Source: Hyalella azteca (Eukaryota > Arthropoda > Malacostraca > Amphipoda > Hyalellidae). From it: a stretch of 64,000 nucleotides of DNA. The notes beneath the pieces were generated by a model. That model worked only from the letters and a program-made list of their open reading frames with translations. It was not told where the DNA came from and searched no databases. The stretch covers positions 220,358 to 284,357 of the forward strand of contig NW_025937992.1 of assembly GCF_000764305.2 (NCBI RefSeq). Direction: 5' to 3'. Both the position numbers and the translations under genes were made by a program. Shown here piece by piece: positions 13,722-24,088 of this stretch (its first letter is position 1; each line of letters starts with the position of its first letter).

Positions 13722-13816
13722 ATGTACACCAGCCTTCATGTACACCAGCCTTCATGTACACTAGCCTTCATGTACACCAGACTTCATGTACACCAGCCTT
13801 CATGTACACCAGCATT
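13719..13816. repeat. 16-bp minisatellite, first locus
   Basis: Six units of ttcatgtacaccagcc lie at 16-bp spacing from 13719. All reading frames through the unit lack stops, which gives spurious peptides such as HVHQPSCTPAF. The same unit is seen inverted at 14569-14690 and in the same orientation at 22725-22912. Confidence 0.95.
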
Positions 13817-14208
13817 CAGGAGATTTTCCATCAACCTTCATATACAAAACCATGGTATAATTTCCCGTAGAAATGCGTCGCGTGAACAACCATGTCATTT
13901 TTTTCCACTAATTATACTTATACATGAGGACAAAAGTGTCTTGTTTTACCGTTGAAATGCACTCTGCACTAACGCGGACTCTTTTACACCTAAGAATAAC
14001 TCTTATATCCCTCCATTATTCCCAATTTCGAAATGAAATTTCTATTTAATATAATTACGTGCCATGCTAATTGAAAATTCACTAATTTTAATTACATTTT
14101 GTACGATCGTGTCTTATTTCTCCCCGCCTTGATTTGCACAATGAAAACGACCATGTCAAAGTTCCCGAGAGATTTTTATTAAATGGATTTTCTACCCTTT
14201 TTGTCTCT
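13817..14208. other. non-coding spacer
   Basis: AT-rich sequence between tandem arrays; no gene or RNA is recognised. Confidence 0.4.
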
Positions 14209-14305
14209 GCCGGTGAGCAGAGACTGCGTTTCTTAAGCTGCTGGAGAACAGAGACTGCGTTTCTCAAGCTGCCGGTGAGCAGAGACGCAGCAGAGACCGG
14301 ACACG
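14209..14305. repeat. 31-bp tandem repeat (gccggtgagcagagac type)
   Basis: Unit starts are at 14209, 14240 and 14271, an exact 31-bp period with motif gagcagagactgcgtttct; the third copy is truncated. It has the same length as, but a sequence unrelated to, the 31-bp repeat that starts at 14434. Confidence 0.85.
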
Positions 14306-14433
14306 CTTGGTCTTGACCCACATTTGCTGAGCGCGAAGCAACCAACCGTTAACTTGCCGCCGGCGGCTACGTCATCACAGCGCGGAGGCCGGACGGAAAC
14401 TCCACCCGGCTTCTGGCCCGCGGGGGGTGATGA
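14306..14433. other. GC-rich spacer
   Basis: The strongest GC island in the window, with motifs such as gccgccggcgg and cccgcggggggtg in otherwise AT-rich DNA. I recognise no gene or RNA in it. It directly precedes the ggtccgg repeat and may belong to a satellite unit not otherwise represented here. Confidence 0.5.
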
Positions 14434-14530
14434 GGTCCGGCCCATAGTTTCGTCTACATGAGCGGTCCGGTCCAACGTTTCGGTCTACATGAGCGGTCCG
14501 GCTCATAGTTTTGGTCTACATGAGCGGTCC
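14434..14530. repeat. 31-bp ggtccggcccatagtt repeat, first locus
   Basis: About three copies of a 31-bp unit containing ggtctacatgagcggtcc. The array stops exactly at the first adapter palindrome at 14531. The same family forms the longer array at 22928-23390. Confidence 0.92.
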
Positions 14531-14568
14531 CTGTCTCTTATACACATCTAGATGTGTATAAGAGACAG
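14531..14568. other. Nextera mate-pair junction adapter (artefact)
   Basis: Perfect 38-bp palindrome made of the 19-bp Tn5 mosaic end CTGTCTCTTATACACATCT joined to its own reverse complement. This head-to-head arrangement is the circularisation junction of the Nextera mate-pair protocol, not biological sequence. Translated, it gives the familiar contaminant peptide SYTHLDVYKRQ. Confidence 0.97.
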
Positions 14569-14690
14569 GGTGTACATGAAGGCTGGTGTACATGAAGGCT
14601 GGTGTACATGAAGGCTGGTGTACATGAAGGCTGGTGTACATGAAGGCTGGTGTACATGAAGGCTGGTGTACATGAAGGCTGGTGTACATG
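14569..14690. repeat. 16-bp minisatellite in inverse orientation between two adapters
   Basis: About 7.6 copies of the 16-bp unit as its reverse complement (ggctggtgtacatgaa). The array is flush with an adapter palindrome on each side, so this 122-bp segment is probably a library fragment built into the contig rather than a true inversion. Confidence 0.93.
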
Positions 14691-14728
14691 CTGTCTCTTA
14701 TACACATCTAGATGTGTATAAGAGACAG
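14691..14728. other. second Nextera mate-pair junction adapter (artefact)
   Basis: Same 38-bp mosaic-end palindrome as at 14531-14568. It separates the inverted 16-bp array from the 49-bp array. Confidence 0.97.
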
Positions 14729-14945
14729 ATTCTATGGAGCTTATCGACGTCGCCTCCAAACCCTGACTTTGCGGCGCATTCTATGGAGCTTATCGACGTT
14801 GCCTCCAAACCCTGACTTTGCGATGCATTCTATGGAGCTTATCGACGTCGCCTCCAAACCCTGACTTTGCGACGCATTCTATGGAGCTTATCGACGTCGC
14901 CTCCAAACCCTGACTTTGCGACGCATTCTATGGAGCTCGTCGACA
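14729..14945. repeat. 49-bp minisatellite, right block
   Basis: Unit starts are at 14735, 14784, 14833, 14882 and 14931, exactly 49 bp apart, with the same unit as at 13575-13721. The first unit is cut by the adapter at 14728. Confidence 0.95.
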
Positions 14946-15051
14946 TCATTAGGGAACGCAGTGCAATAGTCTTTTTTGTACGATCATTGACTCATTGTTG
15001 GGGTCACTGAAGGATTTATTGTTTAAATTATTTGTTGAATGGACCGCAACA
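14946..15051. other. spacer between 49-bp repeat blocks
   Basis: AT-rich unique sequence that interrupts the array; nothing is recognised. Confidence 0.4.
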
Positions 15052-15130
15052 GCGTCGCCTCCAAACCCTGCCTTTGCGGCGCATTCTATTCAGCATGTCT
15101 GATCGCCTCTAAACGCTGACTTCAAGCCAT
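15052..15130. repeat. decayed 49-bp repeat copies
   Basis: One clear partial unit (cgtcgcctccaaaccctg, 15055 onward) is followed by a diverged one (gatcgcctctaaacgctgac). They mark the right edge of the repeat complex. Confidence 0.75.
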
Positions 15131-16288
15131 GGTCCGGCGCCTGACACATCGGGCGGCAGCATGACAAACAATGAATACAATTATTTTTTGATGAATTCGA
15201 TTAAATTATTTCTTCAAAAGGTAAATACCATAATCTGTGATAACATACTATCAATTTAATAATATCAATAATACCTTTAATATCAACTATCAATTTGAGA
15301 ACATTGTATTAAATTATCTTGATAAACATGGCAGTAAATTATTTATCACACATATAATATCATATCTCATATAATATAATATCATAATAACAAACTCTGC
15401 ATAAAAATTGACTATCGTTACATTTGCAACCACAAAATGTTTGCCAATGTTCATTTGCTAATAAAAGTCTGCGAACAATAATGTTCAAATTTTTTATCAA
15501 AGCGGACGATTCTTCGTAATGCTGCATCAAGCAACTACTATAAAGTTACCATAAACTTTGGCTGGCTTCTTCTTATATTTTGCGTATAAAAAGTTTTTTT
15601 TCTGTTGAGCGGCGTGCTAGTACTCGCCTTATAAGGTTTAAACAGAATACAATCTTTGCAATTTCTGCTTTTATCTGCTTCCTAGAAAATAACAGCAAAC
15701 TATATAGCACACACAGTACCACTGAAAATTCACTTTCGCAGCGCAAGGCCAATGAATGCGCATCTTGCAAAATTATTCGCATTTAAATTTGAGAAGTTTT
15801 TCATGCAAAAGATCTAGCCGGTTTCGAACGAGGATGATATGGAATATTGTATTTTCTGCGATAAATATCAGCAAGATATCTAATGACACTCAGGCCATGC
15901 AAATTGAAGGGAGTTTGTAATTAGTAAATCGTAAACTTCGTAAAATGCCCTTAATTTCGTTCAATAAAACCGCCTCGCTTATTATTGAATTAATCCAAAA
16001 GTTTTTCAGACAGCTGAGCCTTAAATCCCTTCCTTCACCGCAATGCGCTTCGTGAAAAACTAATCGCCGTGAAATTAATGAAACAAATACATCGATGATT
16101 GGCACAAAGTTATTCAATTGTTTTTTATGCCAATTGCTTTACATTAGAACGTTTAATTCGTAGACCTCTTAAAAATACTGTAAAAACATTTCAAATTACA
16201 CAATGCTAGGAAAATTATGAAGATCTGATTACTAGTGCAGAAATCAACAAATGTCTACTACGCAATTTCGCTTGCGGAAGTGCCTCTA
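15131..16288. other. AT-rich non-coding DNA
   Basis: No gene is recognised. The stretch at 15240-15400 is low-complexity, with recurring aatatcaat and ataatatcat motifs. The facing 68- and 69-codon frames at about 15573-15786 overlap on opposite strands and have no motif. Confidence 0.45.
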
Positions 16289-16500
16289 CGCTGTTAGAAA
16301 AATTACCGTTAACGGTATTACCGGCATTTCAGTGGCCGGTCGGCACGTGAAAAGAAACACCGTTTCACCGTTTTTATTCCAATTTTACACCAGAAATCGG
16401 TACAACATCTGATAAAAACGGCGAAACAGTTTATTTTCACGGGGCGACCGGCCACTAGGATGCCGTTGGGACCGTCTTTTCGCCGTTTTTTCTAACAGTG
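16289..16500. mobile_element. MITE-like element with about 100-bp inverted arms
   Basis: The left end reads CGCTGTTAGAAAAATTACCG and the right end, reverse-complemented, reads CACTGTTAGAAAAAACGGC. The two halves stay complementary far inward: caGTGGCCGGTCGgcaCGTG on the left matches taGTGGCCGGTCGccccGTG from the right, and both continue into a tttc.ccgtttttat motif. The whole 212 bp could fold into one hairpin with a short centre. There is no coding capacity. Termini ending in CACTG/CAGTG suggest a CACTA (CMC)-type DNA transposon derivative, but no clear target-site duplication is seen, so the superfamily is open. Confidence 0.78.
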
Positions 16501-18317
16501 ATAAAAAAAGTATTTTTCGCCTCCTTAAAGTTGCCAGTATTTAATGTGTATGTAATATTACAAGTGAGTTGTAATAGTTTAATCAGATAAAAAATACAGA
16601 ATATTTATATACAGCCAACATTCTCCATATCAAATATATTGACCGTAAATAAGTGTGGACAAGTAGCTAGCTGTAACGTATTGATCGTCACAATCTCGCA
16701 ATGGCTAAGGAGTGTATCGTGTCTTTGCAACATTTATCAGCTGTGCCGGTCGATTTCGTTCGGAACACTTGGCTCCTTTTATTCAGAATCTGTATAGAGG
16801 CGCATATTTGTATGGATAGTCGGTAAAAATATATTCAGAACCTGCGGCAAAATTCAATCAAAATGTCATGCAACGAATACATTTCTGTCATGCGGTCGAT
16901 CCCTGTCGTGAAATGTGGCTCAATGTTTCTTTTGGTGAATAGGGGAAACTGTACACAAGATTTCACAATGAAATAAAATCAGATTTTTCAGATGTGTTAA
17001 AAAGTGAAAAATATAAATATGTTTTGCGTCCGCCTTTGGCTTTTGTGACCACCGATAGGCCAGCTGAGAATTGAATGCGGCTGTGTCCTGTTTAATATGT
17101 TTCTGTCAACTGAAAATAAATGATGTTAGATATTCACTGAAAGGAAAGAGACAGACAATATTTCAATGTCCTTTGTATGTGACTCTACTGATAGCCGAAG
17201 ATAATTCTTGCTGATATTTGCAATGCAAACTTGACATTTTTGGCCTTCCAATTCATGGTTGGTTGACCTCAACGTGCCAAAGCTTGAAGGCATTGAAAAA
17301 TATCGGCAAATATTCTTAGTAATATTATGAGATTTCATGGACCAACTTTCCAGCCCTTGAGCCACAGAATTGATTTACTATCAACCTGTTTGGTGTCACT
17401 ATGGTCATAGGTGCTAAAGTAGACCAGAAATATTGAGTCTACATGGTCGGTATCACAAAAGCTTATATAATGTATGGTAATCAATGTAAGAAATAAAGTG
17501 AAAAATACTCCTGTAACAAATTTTGAAACATCTGTCGTTTGTTTTATCTTCAAAATATTAAATCGTGACTATAGAACATTTTCTTTCGTAACGAAAATCC
17601 ATACAAAGCTGATATACAGTCTCTTCACTGGATGATAGAGTTTGCGTTTCGTAGTCGCGACGTTATCAACGGATATTAATTTATGAATCCAACAATCGCG
17701 TTCGCAGAGTGTCACACCAGAGCACAAGGCTCTCACGAATGCAAGTCGCAAACATACTGCAGAATACTCTTTATTTCATCAAATACTAATAGTACAAAAA
17801 TGTGTGACCGTTAATAGTAAATAATTACTTGTCTTACTAAAAATGTTGTATGTATGTAGGGAATATCATCCCTACGATTTAATCAGCAGTTAGGAATGAC
17901 GGGGTGATAGTAAGGGTGCCAGTATTGCGCCTACTACGTTTATCGAGTGCTTATGTTTAGTGAGATCAAATAATTTTTATCATAAAAACGTACTCATAAA
18001 TAAAAGAGCAAATGAAATATTTTCCCTAGTTGACATTTGCAGCAAAATGAAACGCGGTTTAACATAACCAAGCATTATGACGTTACATGAATCTGGCTTT
18101 CTTGAATTTAAAAATTACAGTTTTATAATAATATTTTTATTTGTGTTATGGGATTACGCGTGGTATTTTATAAATAAAATCTGAATCTTGGCAAACAATT
18201 ATTACGCGTTGACGTGACTTTGTTGGAAGAAGTAGCCTCGATCAAGCTGCCATAGAACTGCATCAGCACCTTACATTTGTATTTATTTATTGGCAAAACG
18301 ACTGGAAGTCACGACGA
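16501..18317. other. AT-rich non-coding DNA
   Basis: No gene is recognised. Short minus-strand frames at 17126-17365, 17335-17553 and 17569-17751 adjoin or overlap each other but share no recognisable domain. Confidence 0.4.
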
Positions 18318-18715
18318 CATATTGCATTATGGCTGGTAAAGCATGATGCGATGACTAACATTTTGAGAGAACCTGCCGAGCATTATGAGATGCTATGTCT
18401 TGCATGATGGAATAACTTTCCGCTTATGATTGACTGACTTGCAAAGCATGATGAAACGACTTGCCGTGTATGATTGGTTGACTTATTTGAAATGCATACT
18501 GAAATGACAGGCCGAGCATGCTTAGCTGGCTCTATTGCTATGTTAAAATGACTGGCCGAGCATTGTTGAATGACTTGATATGCATACTGAAACGACAGGC
18601 CGAGCATGATTGAATGGTTTGCAATGCACAACGAAGTGACTTACCGTGCATGATTGACTGACTTAATATTATGCATGATGAAAAGACTGATCACGCACGA
18701 CTTACACAACACGTA
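18318..18715. repeat. degenerate 44-bp minisatellite
   Basis: About eight or nine units of roughly 44 bp, built around ggccgagcatgattgaatg and a second half containing atgcatactgaaacgac. The two clearest adjacent units, beginning near 18554 and 18598, are each 44 bp; the outer units are more diverged and vary in length. Confidence 0.85.
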
Positions 18716-19316
18716 TGACCTAAACAGAATGCATACTGCAAAGCTCGTATAGCCAAACAAGAAACCCACCATCGATGCAGCTTTGGTTCAAATTGCGTGC
18801 TAAATACCTTATTGAAAATCTGTAGCGGTCTACTGGCGCTTCATAAGAGCTTATGGACGGCCGCCGATCTTCCTCCTATGATTCAAGTGGCATAGCAACA
18901 GCTCGCGCAATCGTAGCCCCTATACGTGACAGATCAGTACAACAAACAGCTAGAAGGGAACTCAAGTGAAACAAAACGTTCGCTCTTGTGGTGAGGTAAA
19001 AGCCTCTAGCTCGAAAAAATAAAATTTGACTGTTGCCATGAGGAGGAAATTCAATCGCGAAGAAAGGGTTTAACTGCAATGACCGAGTTACCCAGGCTTT
19101 GCATTCAATAAAATTTGAAGATTGTCCTACAAATTGTGAGATAAATATTGTGATAAAAATTTATGAATATGATTATGACGGTCGAATTTTTGGAGGCAGT
19201 ATATTTCAATTTCTCATGGTTAAATTATAAATCTTAGCGCTTGTGGAAAAAAATGTTTGTAAGATAAGCAATGTATGATTAGAAAACCAACCCTTGAGCA
19301 GGTTGTAACGAGCTTC
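18716..19316. other. non-coding spacer
   Basis: A moderately GC-richer patch lies at 18770-18990, with a motif-free 67-codon minus frame at 18876-19079. Nothing is recognised. Confidence 0.4.
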
Positions 19317-19664
19317 GCTGAACAAACAAAACAGTATGATTCAAAGTGAACTAACGAACAAAACAGCATGATTCTAACTGAACTAACGAACAAAACAGCT
19401 TGATTCTAAGTGAACTAACGAACAAAACAGCTTGATTCTAAGTGAACTAACGAACAAAACAGTTTGATTCTAAGTGAACTAACGAACAAAACAGTTTGAT
19501 TCTAAGTAAACTAACGAACAAAACAGTTTGATTCTATAAGTGAACTAACGAACAAAACAGATTGATTCTAAGTGAACTAACAAAAAACAGTTTGATTCTA
19601 AGTGAACTAACGAACAAAACAGCTTGATTCTAAGTGGACGTTCAAAACAGTTTAATTCTAAGCA
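19317..19664. repeat. 32-bp minisatellite
   Basis: About eleven units containing aacgaacaaaacagyttgat and tctaagtgaact at 32-bp spacing (for example 19385 and 19417). A few units carry small indels (tctataagtg near 19533, aacaaaaaacag near 19579, and shortened last units), while most are nearly identical. Confidence 0.95.
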
Positions 19665-20401
19665 ATTAAGTTCATAGTTTTTGAGTTTATGTACCGATTC
19701 AAAGTCGGGTATATCATAGCGCTGATAATAATAATTTGTCTCCCCTTGGTTTTAACGATGAGGATATTTAATTAATGCGGAATAGAATTAAACATACGAG
19801 ACAATACATTACTTTCGATGGAAGTGTGAATGGTGAGAATGAATCGTCGCTTGTCTGCTGGATCAGTTAGCATTCGGAGGATTGTGAATGACAATAGCAT
19901 AAACTTCAAAAACTAAACTTGTCTGCAATTACCATGCATAATTAATCAACATAATAATAAAAGTTATGAATGAATATAACATACGTTCAAAATTACTTAG
20001 AATAATCGTCCACATGCAGTTTCTGAAATTTTTCAATTCCATTTTTAATTTGTAAATTAATTATTATCTAATTCATAACTCCCGCTACATAATCGTCGGT
20101 TGTAAATTCATATACATATTTTATTAATCAGCTTGTATCTTACCTACCATCAATCAATTTAACTTCTCTCTTTGTTCAGGCTTCATTAATTTATTGAAAT
20201 CGGGTTAGCACAGAGAACAAAATTACACTGAATTTGGTGGACTTTTTATCTAAGATTCGATCAGCATCATAAATTTCGTGGTAGTCAATGAACAAAGGTC
20301 TGTTTCGTGGTTGAATCTATCTTTTGATGATCATAAAGCCTTTACTGTAGACAAGTGTTCAAGCTCGTATTTTATTCGTCCCACGTATGCATGATTCATA
20401 C
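19665..20401. other. AT-rich non-coding DNA
   Basis: No gene or repeat is recognised. Confidence 0.4.
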
Positions 20402-20703
20402 TTCTAAGTTCATCCGTTAGATCGTATACCATGCACCAGACTGTGTTTGTATATTTCAACTCTTGTTCAAAATTGTGTGGGGTTAACAAACTTTTTTAAA
20501 GTTACGTAGTATCAGAAATAGGCTTGGCAAGTGTACGATACCTTCATGTTCTTTTAAGTTCATCTGTTAGATCTTATACCACCAGACTGTGTTTTTATAT
20601 TTCAACTCTTGTTCAAAATTGTGTGGGGTTAACAAACTTTTTTTAAAGATACGTAGTATCGGAAATAGGCTAGACAAGTGTACGATACCTTCATGTTCTT
20701 TTG
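20402..20703. repeat. 150-bp tandem duplication
   Basis: Copy 1 (about 20402-20551) and copy 2 (about 20552-20703) share aagttcatc.gttagatc, ttgtgtggggttaacaaact and gtgtacgataccttcatg at 150-bp offset. Copy 2 lacks a few bases after ccac and has scattered substitutions. No frame is conserved across it. Confidence 0.93.
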
Positions 20704-21394
20704 AAAACTTTATGTATTCAGTTCCATTACAGGAGGATACAAAATGGATTTTATAGAGTATGAATAGAAGCGACGGCTGATCTTCGCAACGACAAAGAGC
20801 TAGAATACATCAATGACATGAATGAGCGGTCAGATCTATTCATTTTATAAATCACTCCATACAACGCAATAATAATACAACGTACCACAAGAATTATCAT
20901 GTTACTAAGGAGAAAGAGTACATTTTCAAAATTTAAATTAAAATTTAAATAATGGTTGCCGATATTAAAAAATTAATTACTGCTACACTGTGTTCGCAAG
21001 TCACATTTTAACGGGGTGTCCATTTTTTTGTAAATTTCATAATCAATCGTTTAACAAATCTTTAGTTATGTGTTCATTAAAATTTTAAAATTTCATGCCA
21101 ATTGCTGTACATCTTATTATACTGATGTAGCTCCATCTACCCTGTCGTGCTAATTTTGAATAACTACTCAAGATGCAGATTAACTCATTTGGAATTATTA
21201 AAGTATTGACGTTCTACAAGATTACGGTAGGAGGTATTCAGGTTAACATCAAACAATGATTATAATTTGCATATATAAAAACCCATACATGTACTAGGCA
21301 AATCCTTGTTCTGACTCTCCTATACTAGCCATACAAATCTTCCAAACATTTCTCTTGCTTGTTCTTTATCGACATTTAAAATTTCAAGTCTTGT
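20704..21394. other. AT-rich non-coding DNA
   Basis: No gene is recognised. An AT-rich inverted motif (aaatttaaattaaaatttaaat) sits near 20931-20952. Confidence 0.4.
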
Positions 21395-21620
21395 TTTCTC
21401 GAGCCCTTTGTACAGAGCGCGCGAGCTTTGTGTCTTCCCCTTCTCACTATCCAGCCCGCCAATCCCAATGCATTCCCCGTTCTTTGTTCTCTGACTCCCA
21501 AAATTTCCACGTCGAGTCTCTCGTTGTTTTTGTGCTCGTGTTTCCTGTTCTTCCTCCGGTTTCTCGATCTCAAGGCCAAGCGCAAGCGGCCCCACTTACG
21601 CAACCGAAGTTCTTTGTGGG
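21395..21620. other. strand-asymmetric CT-rich block, possible element remnant
   Basis: This block is GC-richer than its flanks and strongly pyrimidine-biased on the plus strand. Several frames are open on both strands: 123 and 67 codons on plus, and 106 and 91 on minus, the last rich in Glu, Lys, Arg and Gln. Multi-frame openness explained by purine/pyrimidine bias argues against a gene. It could be a decayed gag-like or leader segment of a retroelement, or a 5'-UTR-type sequence. I cannot assign it. Confidence 0.3.
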
Positions 21621-22724
21621 ACAAAAAATAATAATGATGTCGGTGGAATACGTGATTACCTGGTCCTGCGGAGAGAAAAAGTATCACGTACATCAATTAG
21701 ACTCGGTAATAATTCATTACATTTGAGATAATAAGAAAAGCTTTTTCTTGGTGGAGAGAAGAATCATGTAAGTTTAGTTGATGATCATTACGATTTCATT
21801 ATATTATCTATTAGAAATATTTCTCGTAATATGAAGTTAATCGACAAGCGTATAATGCCAGTCATTTTTTAACCAAAGGATTTGAAGACGAAACTGCTAA
21901 ATTCATTCTTAAAAACCTCAATCACATTGTTTATACATTAATGTGTGAAACAGAGCATGCTTAGCAAGTTATCAATTAAGTAAATGATTAAGTATGATAA
22001 TGTTTTTTCAATTACATGAAAGAAGAGAAATGAATACGAGGGGGAAAGGAAAAATATCGATGAGATTCTACGTATACTTTGTGCAGATTTCATTAAAAAA
22101 TCAATGCTTAATTTCCGATCTCGCCACGCGTTACTAGGATATCCGCTGAGCGATTTATTGCCACCGAATATCAATATAAATGATATTACATTTTTCGTAA
22201 GATTCGATTTCATTTTTCAAAAAATTACAGAAAAATTACAATTTCGAAAAATTACAGAAGAAAATTTAATCTGTGAAGCTGACATAAATTAGCAAATACT
22301 AGACAAAATTTTTTGTGCATCATAAAAGAATGCCAGCACTGCGCACATGCACGTATTAACTAAACATGAAGCTAATTAATTTTTATATTATTAACATATT
22401 AACTAAACATAACAAGCTCATGAAGTTTGGTTATTCTATTATTTTGATTATTTGAAGAAGTGTGTAAATTATCTTTATATAACTCTATCTGAATATGAAC
22501 TTATGTTCATATAGTAACTTAGTTAACTTATAGTAAGTAACTTAGAAGGCAAAAAAAACCGTTACCCTAGAGTGTCTCGCATCCGTCGGTAACACTTCCT
22601 CCTAGGCGTGGACCCGACGTCTGTTGATAAACTGGTTTTATTTTCAGTTGGTGAAGTAGATAAAGTTGTAAGCCGTGAGAACAATCGTCTATCTTACAAC
22701 CATTTGGAGATTTTTATATCTTAC
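21621..22724. other. AT-rich non-coding DNA
   Basis: No gene is recognised. The motif taactaaacat is repeated at 22356-22412. Composition rises at 22560-22620 as the second minisatellite locus is approached. Confidence 0.4.
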
Positions 22725-22912
22725 TTCATGTCCACCAGCCTTCATGCCCACCAGCCTTCGTGTACACCAGCCTTCATGTACACCAGCCTTCATGTACACC
22801 AGCCTTCGTGTACACCAGCCTTCATGTACACCAGCCTTCATGTACACCAGCCTTCATGTACACCAGCCTTCATGTACACCAGCCTTCATGTACACCAGCC
22901 TTCATGTACACC
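22725..22912. repeat. 16-bp minisatellite, second locus
   Basis: About 11.75 copies of ttcatgtacaccagcc at strict 16-bp spacing. The first copies carry variants (tgtccacc, tgcccacc, tcgtgtac). The array is cut by the N at 22913. A frame from 22608 to 23003 runs through it only because the unit has no stops. Confidence 0.95.
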
Positions 22913-22928
22913 NGTGTATAAGAGACAG
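22913..22928. other. ambiguous base plus partial Tn5 mosaic end (assembly junction)
   Basis: An N at 22913 is followed by gtgtataagagacag, the last 15 bases of the reverse-oriented Tn5 mosaic end. It joins the 16-bp array to the 31-bp array and marks an artificial or gap-filled join. Confidence 0.93.
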
Positions 22929-23390
22929 GTCCGGCCCTTAGTTTCGGTCTACATGAGCGGTCCGGCCCATAGTTTTGGTCTACATGAGCGGTCCGGCCCT
23001 TAGTTTCGGTCTACATGAGCGGTCCGGTCCAACGTTTCGGTCTACATGAGCGGTCCGGCCCATAGTTTCGGTCTACATGAGCGGTCCGGCCCATAGTTTT
23101 GGTCTACATGAGCGGTCCGGTCCAACGTTTCGGTCTACATGAGCGGTCCGGCCCATAGTTTCGGTCTACATGAGCGTTCCGGCCTATAGTTTCGGTCTAC
23201 ATTAGCGGTCCAGCCCATAGTTTCGGTCTACATGAGCGGTCCGGCCCATAGTTTCGGTCTACATGATCGGTCCGCCCCATAGTTGCGGTCTACATGAGCG
23301 GTCCGGTCCAACGTTTCGATCTACATGAGCGGTCCGGTCCAACTTTTCGGTCTACATGAGCGGTCCGGCCCAACGTTTCGGTCTACATGA
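22928..23390. repeat. 31-bp ggtccggcccatagtt minisatellite
   Basis: About fifteen copies at 31-bp spacing (22928, 22959 and so on). Two main variants alternate irregularly: ggcccatagtttcgg and ggtccaacgtttcgg. The array ends abruptly at catgaattcttgcgc, around 23390. Confidence 0.96.
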
Positions 23391-24088
23391 ATTCTTGCGC
23401 AACGGAAGTGAGGGATTACGATTAGTATTCCCACTCACTGATGCTTAGCTATTTTCGTGTGAATTATACTTTGAGAACAATTTTAAATTCTTCTGTGACT
23501 AATTTGGTGAAATTATTGGTAACTTTGACGTGTTGCACCTAAAGCAGGCAAAAAGGTTATTTTATTACATTATTTTCTATTTAGATTTAATTAAATTATT
23601 ACGTTGAAAATAAAAAAAATTCAATCATTAGTGGCTCATGTACCCTCATGCAGACTTATAACTTATTCATCAAAATCTTTGCTGTCGCTATAATTTTAAC
23701 AAAGAACAGCTTTATTGAGTTGCCATTCCTAAAAAAATTCCAAACAAAACAGAGTACGAGCATCATGGGAGCTCTTTCCACGCTTTCACTGATAGGGTAC
23801 AACTCTTCAACACATATTGAATTTTATCGCCATCCTAAAATATATTTTTCGATTGAACTCTTTTTAAGGCGAGACGAGAATATTTGCTAGTCTATATCAA
23901 AAAGTAATCTCCTCGCTGGTGTAGTACATATAGTTTATTGTTATCTATAACATGTTATACAAGGTATTTATACATATATCCTCTTTGTCGCGTGAATGAA
24001 ATAGCAGCGGATTATGCACACTTGGTAAAGCTGAACTATTTCACGAAGGCTTATATAAAAACACCCAACTCTAGAAGGTATAACCCTT
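23391..24088. other. AT-rich non-coding DNA
   Basis: No gene is recognised; the 80-codon plus frame at 23648-23890 has no motif. Confidence 0.4.

Noticed and set aside
13719..13816. CRISPR-like regular repeats (also at 2.4, 19.3 and 49.3 kb)
   Set aside because: Units are directly adjacent with no unique spacers and the DNA is eukaryotic; these are minisatellites.
14516..14759. Minus frames containing SYTHLDVYKRQ
   Set aside because: Translation of the Nextera junction adapter and flanking repeats.
17140..17160. agagacagac resembling a Tn5 mosaic end
   Set aside because: Only a short core match, without tgtgtata beside it; ordinary genomic sequence.
22608..23003. 131-codon plus frame through HQPSCTPAFMYTSL repeats
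   Set aside because: Minisatellite read-through crossing an N and a partial adapter.
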